A stretch of 64,000 nucleotides of DNA, taken from positions 1,426,001 through 1,490,000 of the forward strand of contig NZ_CP109907.1 in assembly GCF_033097525.1 (NCBI RefSeq). The letters run 5' to 3'. The DNA is from Sphingobacterium sp. UGAL515B_05 (GTDB lineage Bacteria; Bacteroidota; Bacteroidia; Sphingobacteriales; Sphingobacteriaceae). The notes under the pieces were generated by a model that was not told the DNA's origin, ran no database searches, and saw only the letters and a list, made by a program, of their open reading frames with translations. Positions 35,250-43,029 of the stretch are shown here, in pieces. Both the position numbers and the translations under genes were made by a program. How positions within the stretch are numbered: position 1 is the stretch's first letter; each line of letters opens with the position of its first letter.

Positions 35250-37598
35250 TTATTTCTTTTTGTTCGATTTCAACTTGATATTTGTTTGCAAATCCGTTGT
35301 CATTGAATAAGGCGCAGAATTTCTGGACGATCCCCTTGTATAATTGGGTTTTGCCGCCATGTCAAAATTAAGTATACCACCTTCATGCAATGCTTTGTGA
35401 CTTAACCAGTTTTTACCATAATCCTTACCGTTAATTTGCAATGTGTTTACATATACATTTTCAGCTGAGTTCTTTGGTGCATCAATAGTCAATGTCTTAC
35501 CATTTTCAAATGTTAAGGTCGCTTTTTTAAATAATGGAGCTCCGAGCACATATTCATCCGTCGCCGGACAAACAGGATAGAATCCAAGCGCTGAAAAAAC
35601 ATACCAAGCGGACGTCTGACCATTATCTTCATCTCCACAATAACCATCAGGTGTAGGTTTATACATTCGATCCATCACTTGACGCACCCAATACTGTGTT
35701 TTCCAAGGTTGGCCAGCGTAATTGTATAAATATGGCATATGTTGAATCGGTTGATTACCATGAGCATATTGTCCCATATTTGCTACTTGCATTTCACGAA
35801 TTTCATGAATAATACCACCATAATAACTATCGTCGAAATCTGGAGACTGAACAAACACCGAATCCAACATGCTCACAAAAGTCTTCTCTCCGCCCATTAA
35901 ATCGATCAGTCCCTGAACATCATGGAAAACGCTCCACGAATAATGCCAGCTATTTCCTTCAGTGAAAGCATCTCCCCATTTCAACGGATTGAACGGAGCC
36001 TGGAATTTTCCATCTTTATTTTTTCCACGCATAAGATTGGTCGATGGATCAAATAAATTTTTGTAATTCTGTGCACGCTTAGCATACAAATCAATTTCAG
36101 CTTTCGGACGGTTCAAAGCTTTTGCCAATTGGTAAATGGTGAAATCATCATACGCATATTCCAATGTACGTGCAGCATTTTCATTGATTTTAACATCATA
36201 TGGCACATAACCCAAACTATTGTAATATTCAACGCCTTTTCTTCCAACAGCACTCATTGGTCCTTCGTTATTAGCACCGTGTTGTAAAGCTTCGTATAAC
36301 TTATTGATATCATAACCGCGTAATCCCTTCATATATGCATCCGAAACGACCGATGCAGAGTTATTTCCTACCATGATATCAGCATATCCCGGACTGCTCC
36401 ATTCAGGAAGGAAGCCTCCTTCTAAATACGCGTTAAGTAAACCTTCCTGCATCTCCTTATTAATGGAAGGATACATAAAGTTTAAGAACGGATACAATGC
36501 TCTAAAAGTATCCCAAAAGCCTGTTCCTCCGAACAAATAACCAGGAAGTGTTTTTCCATTATAGGGGCTGTAATGAACAGCCTTTCCTTGCGCATCAATT
36601 TCATATAATTTGTTCGGGAAAAATAAGGTCCGATACATCGTCGAATAGAATGTACGCAGTTGATCAATATCGTCCCCTTCTACTTTAATTTTTCCTAAAG
36701 TTGAATTCCAGATCTGACGCCCGTCTTCTTTAATCTGATCAAACGACTTATTACCCAACTCATTTAAGTTTAATAAGGCTTGTTCGGCACTGATAAAGGA
36801 AGACGCAACCTTTACCTGTACAGGTTTCATTTTGTCCTTTACCTTAAACCCGACGATTGCACCTGTGTGATCACCTTTGATCTGAAGCTGCCCATCCTTT
36901 TTTTCTTTGCCTTCCCAAGTAGCAACACTTGCAAAAGGTTGATCAAACACCAAAACAAAATAATTCTTGAAATTCGCAGGCAGCGGACCGCGTGCGTACT
37001 TCGAAGAATAGCCAATTATCATATTTTTTTCTGGAATAATCTGAACCTCAGACCCTTTTTCATAAGCATCCAAAACGATATAAGCGTCATCTGTTTTATT
37101 GAACGAGATCCTAAACATGGCTGCGCGTTCTGTTGGTGTCATCTCTGCAGTCACATCGTGATCTGCTAGATAAACCGAATAATAATACGGTTTTACAATC
37201 TCAGCTTTATGCGAAAACCAGCTTGCACGCTCGTCTTGATCAAATACAGGCTTTCCTGTCACGGGCATGATAGAAAAAACACCGTAATCATTCATCCAGG
37301 GAGATGGCTGGTGAGTCTGTTTTAAACCACGAATTTTATCTGCGGTATATTGATACTGCCATCCGTCGCCATTTTTCCCTGTTTGTGGTGTCCACATATT
37401 CATGCCCCAAGGCCGCGCAATCGAGGGATAGGTGTTACCATTAGACAACTCAAATTTGGATTCGGTACCCATTAATGGATTAACAAGATCGACAGCTTCT
37501 AGCTGCTGCCCTCTAAATTTCTGAGCCAAAACCGGTTTTGCGTAAAACAAACCCAAAGACAATAACGACCCTAGAAAAACACTTAAAGATTTCTTCAT
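35250..37598 (-). CDS. GH92-family enzyme with Glu-to-Gln at the acid position
   Basis: This 782-residue secreted GH92 enzyme (signal to about 25) is closely related to the one at 22279. Motifs are NPLMGTESKFELSNGNTYPSIARPWGMN, KQTHQPSPWMNDYG, GFWDTFRALYPF and CGDEDNGQTSAWY. The usual HGNEPSHH reads HGNQPIQH, so the acid position is Gln616. The C-terminus has a Lys/Asn-rich tail after NFDMAAKPNYTRG. It is the first gene of a five-gene operon (GH92, BSP protease, canonical GH92, kinase, regulator), preceded by the shared operator-like 18-mer 27 bp upstream and by a LacI gene. A phosphodiester-cleaving or otherwise modified activity is a reasonable inference; a non-catalytic role cannot be excluded. 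Confidence 0.88.
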   Translation of the reverse strand: MKKSLSVFLGSLLSLGLFYAKPVLAQKFRGQQLEAVDLVNPLMGTESKFELSNGNTYPSIARPWGMNMWTPQTGKNGDGWQYQYTADKIRGLKQTHQPSPWMNDYGVFSIMPVTGKPVFDQDERASWFSHKAEIVKPYYYSVYLADHDVTAEMTPTERAAMFRISFNKTDDAYIVLDAYEKGSEVQIIPEKNMIIGYSSKYARGPLPANFKNYFVLVFDQPFASVATWEGKEKKDGQLQIKGDHTGAIVGFKVKDKMKPVQVKVASSFISAEQALLNLNELGNKSFDQIKEDGRQIWNSTLGKIKVEGDDIDQLRTFYSTMYRTLFFPNKLYEIDAQGKAVHYSPYNGKTLPGYLFGGTGFWDTFRALYPFLNFMYPSINKEMQEGLLNAYLEGGFLPEWSSPGYADIMVGNNSASVVSDAYMKGLRGYDINKLYEALQHGANNEGPMSAVGRKGVEYYNSLGYVPYDVKINENAARTLEYAYDDFTIYQLAKALNRPKAEIDLYAKRAQNYKNLFDPSTNLMRGKNKDGKFQAPFNPLKWGDAFTEGNSWHYSWSVFHDVQGLIDLMGGEKTFVSMLDSVFVQSPDFDDSYYGGIIHEIREMQVANMGQYAHGNQPIQHMPYLYNYAGQPWKTQYWVRQVMDRMYKPTPDGYCGDEDNGQTSAWYVFSALGFYPVCPATDEYVLGAPLFKKATLTFENGKTLTIDAPKNSAENVYVNTLQINGKDYGKNWLSHKALHEGGILNFDMAAKPNYTRGSSRNSAPYSMTTDLQTNIKLKSNKKK

Positions 37599-37625
37599 TA
37601 TTTAGGATATATAAAAATATTTCTA

Positions 37626-37643
37626 CTAAAACGTATTAGTAAA
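37626..37643 (-). promoter_or_regulatory. Operator-like 18-mer shared by two GH92 promoters (copy 2)
   Basis: The plus strand reads CTAAAACGTATTAGTAAA, identical over 18 bp to the site at 24620-24637 and 27 bp upstream of the GH92 start codon. The CG-centred near-palindrome suggests a LacI-family operator. The LacI gene ending at 37747 is the nearest candidate regulator. The flanks of the two copies differ, so this is not just part of a duplicated promoter. Confidence 0.6.
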
Positions 37644-37746
37644 GATATAAAAAAGAATATTAAATCAAAATAAAGTCCTAGAATTGGACAAACACGTCTT
37701 ATGATTTTTACAATTCAATTTCTAGATATTCATTTGTTGTCCCTTT

Positions 37747-38733
37747 TTATCGCTTGATCAATTTAGTTGAAATGATATATTCTTTTGGTGTGGATATCCC
37801 CTGATCTATTTCCTTTAACAAAACTTTCACACAAGTTTTAGCTAGAGCTTCCAATGGTTGCTGAATACAGGAAATTTTAGGATTCAAAATATCAAATAAT
37901 TCATGATCATCAAAAGAAAACATCGGAAAATTATAGCTATTCTCAGGTGTCGACCGTAATACCTTCAATCCGAGAATACAAAGATAATTTGTGGTAAAAA
38001 ATAGACCATCTAAGCCTACCTGCTTAGCAGCCCAATTTTTCAACATACGTGAACCTTTCTGCCTCAAGTGCTGATAAGGTAATTGCAGTATGCGAGGCTC
38101 CATCCCAGATGTGTTACAAAACTCCAAATAAGCACGCTTACGTGCCAACATTTGTGGTTGATCCGAATCGATTGTTACCAATCCAAAATTTCGACAACCG
38201 ATAGCCTTCAAATGATCGCAGGCATTTTTCCCACTAACTTCATTGTCAATATGCACGTAATGGGTTTCAACCATTGGCGAATTTCTATCAAAAACGACCA
38301 ATGGAACTCGATGTTCCAATATTTTTCGCATATACTCCTCCAGGTCTACTGTAGGAGCCAAAATAATCCCTTCCACTTTCTTTTCCAACATTGAATCAAT
38401 AATATCACGCGCATTTTGCGAGTCTCCGAGCGTACTGCTATAAAGAACATGATAATTTTTTCTCCGGAACAACTCCTCCACATATAACGCAAATGGGCCA
38501 AAAAAAGAATCCCCAATATTCTCTACAATTAGACCAATGGTATTTGACCGCCCAGTTGCTAAACTCTTTGCCAAAGCATTAGGTTTATAACCAACTTTTT
38601 CAACATAGGCAAGTACGCGGTTTTCCAATTCCTTGCTAATACGTGCTCGCTCGGCTTTGTGATTGATTACTAATGAAACAGTTGATTTAGACACATTGAG
38701 TTCCTGTGCTATTTCTTTAATTGATTTGGCCAT
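37747..38733 (-). CDS. LacI-family transcriptional regulator
   Basis: This 328-residue regulator has a LacI-type helix-turn-helix (SIKEIAQELNVSKSTVSLVIN, residues 4-24), the hinge region (GYKPNALAKSLATGRSN) and a periplasmic-binding-protein-like effector domain (TIGLIVENIGDSFFGPF..., GLVTIDSDQ, FDGLFFTTN, FSFDDHELFDILNPKISCIQQP). It is encoded 148 bp upstream of the five-gene GH92 operon on the same strand. It probably controls the two GH92 promoters carrying the shared CG-centred 18-mer, with a mannose-related effector. Both the operator and the effector are inferred. Confidence 0.93.
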   Translation of the reverse strand: MAKSIKEIAQELNVSKSTVSLVINHKAERARISKELENRVLAYVEKVGYKPNALAKSLATGRSNTIGLIVENIGDSFFGPFALYVEELFRRKNYHVLYSSTLGDSQNARDIIDSMLEKKVEGIILAPTVDLEEYMRKILEHRVPLVVFDRNSPMVETHYVHIDNEVSGKNACDHLKAIGCRNFGLVTIDSDQPQMLARKRAYLEFCNTSGMEPRILQLPYQHLRQKGSRMLKNWAAKQVGLDGLFFTTNYLCILGLKVLRSTPENSYNFPMFSFDDHELFDILNPKISCIQQPLEALAKTCVKVLLKEIDQGISTPKEYIISTKLIKR

Positions 38734-39032
38734 AAGAGCATTTTCATAAAATTAGGGTGAAATTAGAAAATAAATATGAACATATCGGAGATTACAATCG
38801 ATAGCACACAATAAATTATTACACAATCGTATGCGTAGACAGCAAAAAAAATTAGATTGACAATGCATACAATCCGACTTCTATGGTGACCTTTCTGTTA
38901 TTGAAGCTTTAAATATAAATGTCCCATTTCAATCCGACGTTCTCTACTGATTTTCTCTAAGTGCTAGCGTTATGAGAGTCAATTTTTATTCTATTTACCG
39001 AATCGTTTTGATGGCTAGTAATTTAAAAGAAC
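38734..39032. other. 299-bp region between LacI (37747) and GH29 genes
   Basis: No gene is evident. The LacI-proximal part has two copies of AAATTAG within 20 bp. Further up are ACAATCGATAGC (around 38794) and ACAATCGTATGCG (around 38822), which resemble the CAATCGATTGC sites near the other LacI gene. They might be operators for autoregulation, but they are imperfect and I could not define a promoter. Confidence 0.3.
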
Positions 39033-40541
39033 TTAAATCTTTGCGTCCATTAATTTGTTTTCAATTATTTTTGATTTATCTAATTTAATTTTGATCACGA
39101 ATGCATTTTTATTTTTCAAACTCTTTGGCAAAGTTATATCGAAATAAATATTCTTATCTCTATCAAAACCGATATTCGTTTTTTTCAAAAGCAAATCACG
39201 CTTATCATTTAGCAAAGAAGCCGATGCCGGCGTCAAGTTTGCACTTTTTGGAAAGACAAGCCTTAAGATATTGTTTATCGGTTTATTAATTACTGTTAGG
39301 AATAGCGAGTTAGCATCAGTTTTGCTTATTGTATAGTATCCGTATTTACTCTCCAGCGGAAAGTGATTGACTTCATATATAGCTTCGGCATTCACTTTAG
39401 TCCATTTTCCAAAATCTGTTATCAGTTCATTCTCATATTTGCTCATGTTTCCATTTTCGTCCGGACCAAAATTGAGAACGAAATTACCATTCATAGAACG
39501 AGATCTCATTAATAAATCGATAACATCATCTGTCGTTTTTAAATACATCCCATCAGTATTTTTTATATATCCCCATCCATTGGGAGGGATCGTCATAACA
39601 CAGTCCCAATCGTTACCACCAAGTATGTCGATACTAGCTGGCATTTTTCTTTCCCATCCCTGCTCATAATCCCCTAATAAGACACCATTTGAATCAAAGT
39701 GACGGCTTTCATACTCATCGTTTCGAAAACGAGATCCAATTATTAAGTTTGGATTATTATTTCTCAACTCTTTTTCTAAATTATAAGTAAACTCGTAGGA
39801 ATTTATCCAAGACGGATCCCAGGTACCATCAAACCAAAAACCTTTTATTTGTGGGTAATTTGCCTGCAATTCCAATAACTGGTTCCTTGTGTATTTCAAA
39901 AATCGGTCAAATCTAGCTTTCTCATCGGCAGTTTTCGGTATTTCTTTGACATAATCCTTGTTATTCCATTCCTCTACGGAAAAATATAAATAGACATCTA
40001 TACCTTGCTCAGAATAGGCATCTACGACTTGCTTGACAATGTCTTTTTTGTATGGACTATTGGCAATAGTATAATCAGAATATTTAGAAGGCCACAAGCA
40101 AAAGCCATCATGGTGCTTTGTCGTAAAAATCACATATTTGGCGCCCATTTCCTTCGCTCGTTTCGCCCATTTCTTCGCATCAAAATTTTTCGGATTGAAT
40201 TGTTTATATAGGTTATCGTAGATATCTATCCAATTTTTTGGAGTCGTTGGCCCTCCCCAAGAGCGTATCCATTCAGAAGCAGCAGCACCTTGCCTAGCAC
40301 TAACGCCATTCCACTCATTCCCCGGTATCGCATACAATCCCCAGTGGATAAATTGCCCCAGCCCATAGTTTCGAAAGGCTGCCATCGCGGGGTCCATCCT
40401 ATTCGATTTAGTAATAGCTCCAAATTTTACTTCAATTGGTACAACTGGTTTCTCTCTTTTATCTGTCCATTGCCCCTTAACAATTCCTTGTTGGAATAAA
40501 AAAGCAGACATCAAAATAATTATAGACTTGTTTTTTTTCAT
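39033..40541 (-). CDS. GH29 alpha-L-fucosidase
   Basis: This 502-residue secreted enzyme (signal to about 23) has the GH29 catalytic barrel. Motifs are FRNYGLGQFIHWGLYAIPGNEWNG (56-79), YVIFTTKHHDGFCLWPSKYSDY (136-157), IKGFWFDGTW with the likely nucleophile Asp238, and DYEQGWERKMP. The C-terminal beta-domain follows the region LMRSRSMNGNFVLNFGPDENG. The family releases alpha-L-fucose from glycans. It stands alone between the LacI gene (299 bp) and the receiver-like gene (178 bp), so it may be a single-gene unit. The fucosylated substrate is unknown. Confidence 0.9.
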   Translation of the reverse strand: MKKNKSIIILMSAFLFQQGIVKGQWTDKREKPVVPIEVKFGAITKSNRMDPAMAAFRNYGLGQFIHWGLYAIPGNEWNGVSARQGAAASEWIRSWGGPTTPKNWIDIYDNLYKQFNPKNFDAKKWAKRAKEMGAKYVIFTTKHHDGFCLWPSKYSDYTIANSPYKKDIVKQVVDAYSEQGIDVYLYFSVEEWNNKDYVKEIPKTADEKARFDRFLKYTRNQLLELQANYPQIKGFWFDGTWDPSWINSYEFTYNLEKELRNNNPNLIIGSRFRNDEYESRHFDSNGVLLGDYEQGWERKMPASIDILGGNDWDCVMTIPPNGWGYIKNTDGMYLKTTDDVIDLLMRSRSMNGNFVLNFGPDENGNMSKYENELITDFGKWTKVNAEAIYEVNHFPLESKYGYYTISKTDANSLFLTVINKPINNILRLVFPKSANLTPASASLLNDKRDLLLKKTNIGFDRDKNIYFDITLPKSLKNKNAFVIKIKLDKSKIIENKLMDAKI

Positions 40542-40719
40542 CGTTTAAAATTTATTTAAATAATACTAGTGCAACTAACAATATGGTCTAATATGGGTAT
40601 TCAGCGTACAAAATAAATTCTCTTGAAAAAATCATCCTGGTGATTCAACTATTCCAAAGAACTAAAGTGAAATAGATAATCTTATAACGAAGATTAAAAC
40701 GACTGTAACAATACTGACA

Positions 40720-41145
40720 TTACGCAATTAGAGTAAGTCTTCTATTCACGTGTTTTTCCATTTGTTTGGAATCATATTCAAACAAATAGCTTTCATTTAA
40801 GATATCTACAAGCTTATTTCTAATAAATACATGCAATAAGCCTGCTTTGATAAAATGATCTGTATTCATATTGCGATCAGACGTATAGCCCAATAATTTG
40901 ATCGTTGAAAATCGTTCAGACACGTCTTTAATCAGCTCAGCTTCCGCCAATCTAAACCTATCAAGGTCTATAAGACATATTTCTGGCAAAATGAGATTAT
41001 TTGTTAGATTATTCAGAAGTTCGACACCACTAATACTTGTAAAATGGAGCTCAAATAAACCCATTTTACGGCACAGCATTGTTATCATTATTTGTTGAAA
41101 TATGCTTCCACTGACAACAGATATCTTTTTTCTATAATACATCAT
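40720..41145 (-). CDS. Degenerate receiver-like protein
   Basis: This 141-residue protein has the alternating pattern of a response-regulator receiver domain: KISVVSGSIFQQIMITML, then ILPEICLIDLDRFRLAEAEL (Asp60/Asp62), IKLLGYTSD and AGLLHVFIRNKLVDIL. The acidic pair after strand 1 is absent and no KP motif follows, so it is probably not phosphorylated normally. No DNA-binding output domain is attached. It starts 9 bp after a terminator hairpin, so it likely has its own promoter overlapping that region. Similar receiver-like proteins occur in this phylum without assigned function. The fold assignment is moderate. Confidence 0.5.
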   Translation of the reverse strand: MMYYRKKISVVSGSIFQQIMITMLCRKMGLFELHFTSISGVELLNNLTNNLILPEICLIDLDRFRLAEAELIKDVSERFSTIKLLGYTSDRNMNTDHFIKAGLLHVFIRNKLVDILNESYLFEYDSKQMEKHVNRRLTLIA

Positions 41146-41176
41146 TTAAAAAAGAGCACATATTATATATGTGCTC
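41145..41176 (-). terminator. Terminator after the M60-like fragment gene
   Basis: A 9-bp perfect stem GAGCACATA (41154-41162) / TATGTGCTC (41168-41176) with a 5-nt loop is followed on the minus strand by a T-run (41153-41148). It starts 35 bp after the stop codon of the gene at 41211, so that gene ends here rather than running on into a lost catalytic part. Confidence 0.8.
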
Positions 41177-41210
41177 AATCACACTAAACTAAACCAAATA
41201 ATACTTATCC

Positions 41211-41885
41211 TTATAGGCCCACGCTTTGTGGAGAAGAACCTAACTTTTCTATAATATCTCCTGTCTTACCCTGCTTATACAGCAACATTTCATCCATACG
41301 AGCGACAAGATTAGTCTGATCTGAACGCAGTATAACATAGGGTACTATTTTTCTCAATGCGTCTAATGTAAACATCCATTGCGAACGGCCAGTAATACCT
41401 TCCCGATAATAAGGAACAGGAATAAATCCTTTGCCAAACTTAACCTCCACGTTTTCCGTTGAATTATCATTACTCTCTCTAAAACTGAAATAGACCAATC
41501 CTTCATTTGGCCCAACAGATACGGATTGTTTACCTCTTTTAAGATCAATATATTGTTTAACTGGTCCTATAGTATTGCCCAAGGCATTAGCGATCGCAAG
41601 CCGCGCTAGTGCCTTACCCGTCTTAACGTCAATATGTAGTGTGCTACCCGCTGCAACATAAAAGCCTGTCATCTGCAAATCTCGTTGATAACTTGCAGAC
41701 TGCATTGCCTCTGTTCTAGTAGTCTTGGCGGAGTATGTACTAAAAATTTGTACTGAATCTACTATCGCTAACGGCTCCGCTCCTGAGTCTTCCAATAATA
41801 TATAGGCCCACGCACTCTTTCTACTGCAGGAAATGCATGATGTCACAAAAAGAAACATAAGGAGGAATAAAACGAACCTTCTCAT
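41211..41885 (-). CDS. Lipoprotein resembling the N-terminal part of an M60 peptidase, without catalytic domain
   Basis: This 224-residue lipoprotein (TSCISCSRKS) matches the N-terminal half of M60 proteins by pattern. TGFYVAAGSTLHIDV corresponds to TGVYAPAGELVVI in the full-length M60 at 47891. NEGLVYFSF corresponds to GGLIYI, and SQWMFTLDALRKIVPYVILRSDQTNLVARM to the segment EWKALVAKSTVPWFDLEGDRIVFTM. It then stops before the position where the HExxH zinc site should come, and a terminator follows. It is therefore either a truncated remnant or a stand-alone carbohydrate/ligand-binding version of that domain. I favour a remnant, but the frame is intact. Confidence 0.55.
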   Translation of the reverse strand: MRRFVLFLLMFLFVTSCISCSRKSAWAYILLEDSGAEPLAIVDSVQIFSTYSAKTTRTEAMQSASYQRDLQMTGFYVAAGSTLHIDVKTGKALARLAIANALGNTIGPVKQYIDLKRGKQSVSVGPNEGLVYFSFRESNDNSTENVEVKFGKGFIPVPYYREGITGRSQWMFTLDALRKIVPYVILRSDQTNLVARMDEMLLYKQGKTGDIIEKLGSSPQSVGL

Positions 41886-42062
41886 AATTTATCGAATTAG
41901 TTTATCAATTATATTCTTTAATTGTATTCGGTTACTACTGACCTAGTATCACTCCCTTTGATATACAGATCGATACAGATATTCTGTTGATAAAATTGGT
42001 CAGATTTATAATTTAAATCAATATAGTGCTAAATTGAAAAGTACAAAAACAATTGTTAAGCT

Positions 42063-42072
42063 CAATCGATTG
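42063..42072. promoter_or_regulatory. CAATCGATTG palindrome, LacI-type operator candidate (copy 1)
   Basis: A perfect CpG-centred 10-bp palindrome, followed by CA so that the 12-mer CAATCGATTGCA is shared exactly with a second copy at 42824-42835. It lies upstream of the M60-like fragment gene and downstream of the C39-like gene. LacI-family operators are typically CpG-centred palindromes. Confidence 0.4.
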
Positions 42073-42146
42073 CACAATCAACGAAAAGCATTTCGTTTCT
42101 TAACCAAGGTGACAATATGGAAACAAATAACATTTGTAGTTCAAAA

Positions 42147-42569
42147 TCAACGCCCAGTGTGCACGCCTCGATTCAATAGCAACAGATCACTGATATCTAA
42201 CGAATTAAAGTCGTTTAAAGTAATAATCTGTTGTTTTTTAACAAACGGATCAAACAATGTTACATTAGCCCAATCAATTGCAATCACAACTGTAAAACCC
42301 GTAAAACACAAATCTCCTCTTCGAAATACCCCTATAAACGGAAGGTCCACTTCGGCATATTTATTAGCACCTGCTACTCTTGTACTATCAATACCATACC
42401 CAAACAGGATATCCCTAATCGTTTGTACAGATTGCCAATCTTGATATGTCGCTATCAATGCTGACAAATCAATCTTACGATATGTTATATCATAAAAGTC
42501 TAATATAAACTTACATGATCCCTCTAAATCAAGCCTATTGCCTCTTCTTATCTTTTTAAAGAATTTCAC
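42147..42569 (-). CDS. C39-peptidase-like small protein, probably inactive
   Basis: This 140-residue protein resembles the C39-type domain found in bacteriocin exporters and in Bacteroidota VKOR-linked proteins. A Cys19 lies in LEGSCKFILDFYDI, followed by ATYQDWQSVQTIRDILFGYGI (which fits the family's HPDYPSL-SISDTL-K-GI pattern), LPFIGVFRRG and VVIAIDWANVTLFDP with Asp107-Pro108. The catalytic His normally preceding the VVI strand is not visible (GFTVVIAI instead of HFVVV). No transporter or peptide precursor is adjacent. There is an exact TAnnTTTG box upstream. I treat it as a degenerate C39-like protein of unknown role. Confidence 0.45.
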   Translation of the reverse strand: MKFFKKIRRGNRLDLEGSCKFILDFYDITYRKIDLSALIATYQDWQSVQTIRDILFGYGIDSTRVAGANKYAEVDLPFIGVFRRGDLCFTGFTVVIAIDWANVTLFDPFVKKQQIITLNDFNSLDISDLLLLNRGVHTGR

Positions 42570-43029
42570 TTTTTACATATTAAAGCATCATTTTGTAGGA
42601 AGTACGTTCGCAGAGATCGGAGAAACAATTACAATCGCACCAAAAAAAACACTACTGTCAAATATAAGGAGTAATAGCGCTAGGCCAGATGGCCGATAAG
42701 TAATCAAACGTTTGCTTGTTTAACGAATACGTTTTCAAAGAATTATATCTCTTCAGAGTCAAAAACAATACCGCCTAATCTAAATCAATCATTCTTAAGT
42801 CTTAATCGTTTTCGTTCTTTACACAATCGATTGCATATTAAATCGATGATATATTTTCCCTAATTCTTGTATAGATTTAATAGGAGAACAACATATGGGT
42901 TCATATTTAATCTGTGGTACCAAAAGCATCTTCATAAAGTTTTAATAACCAGTTTTCACACTATTTTGCGCTCAAAAGGCCATCACTGGATAAAAGATAG
43001 AACAAAATAACTAATATAAACAACCGACT
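42570..43029. promoter_or_regulatory. 460-bp divergent regulatory region with CpG-centred palindromes
   Basis: The region separates the C39-like gene (minus) from the LacI gene at 43030 (plus). It holds the perfect palindrome CAAACGTTTG (42705-42714), AACGAATACGTT (42722-42733), the perfect palindrome CAATCGATTG (42824-42833) and AATCGATG (42841-42848). CAAACGTTTG is the core of the E. coli PurR-type operator, so LacI-family binding is plausible, including autoregulation. An exact -7 box TATATTTG on the minus strand (42666-42659) would serve the C39-like gene. I saw no convincing gene inside. Confidence 0.5.
42659..42666 (-). promoter_or_regulatory. -7 promoter box for the C39-like gene
   Basis: The minus strand reads TATATTTG, an exact TAnnTTTG match, giving a start near 42652 and a leader of about 83 nt. 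No good -33 TTTG was found at the expected spacing. The CAAACGTTTG palindrome lies about 50-60 bp upstream of the start. Confidence 0.4.

Noticed and set aside
42034..42444. Plus-strand ORFs opposite the C39-like gene
   Set aside because: They are antisense shadows without domain patterns; the minus-strand frame has the C39-like motifs and a TATATTTG box.
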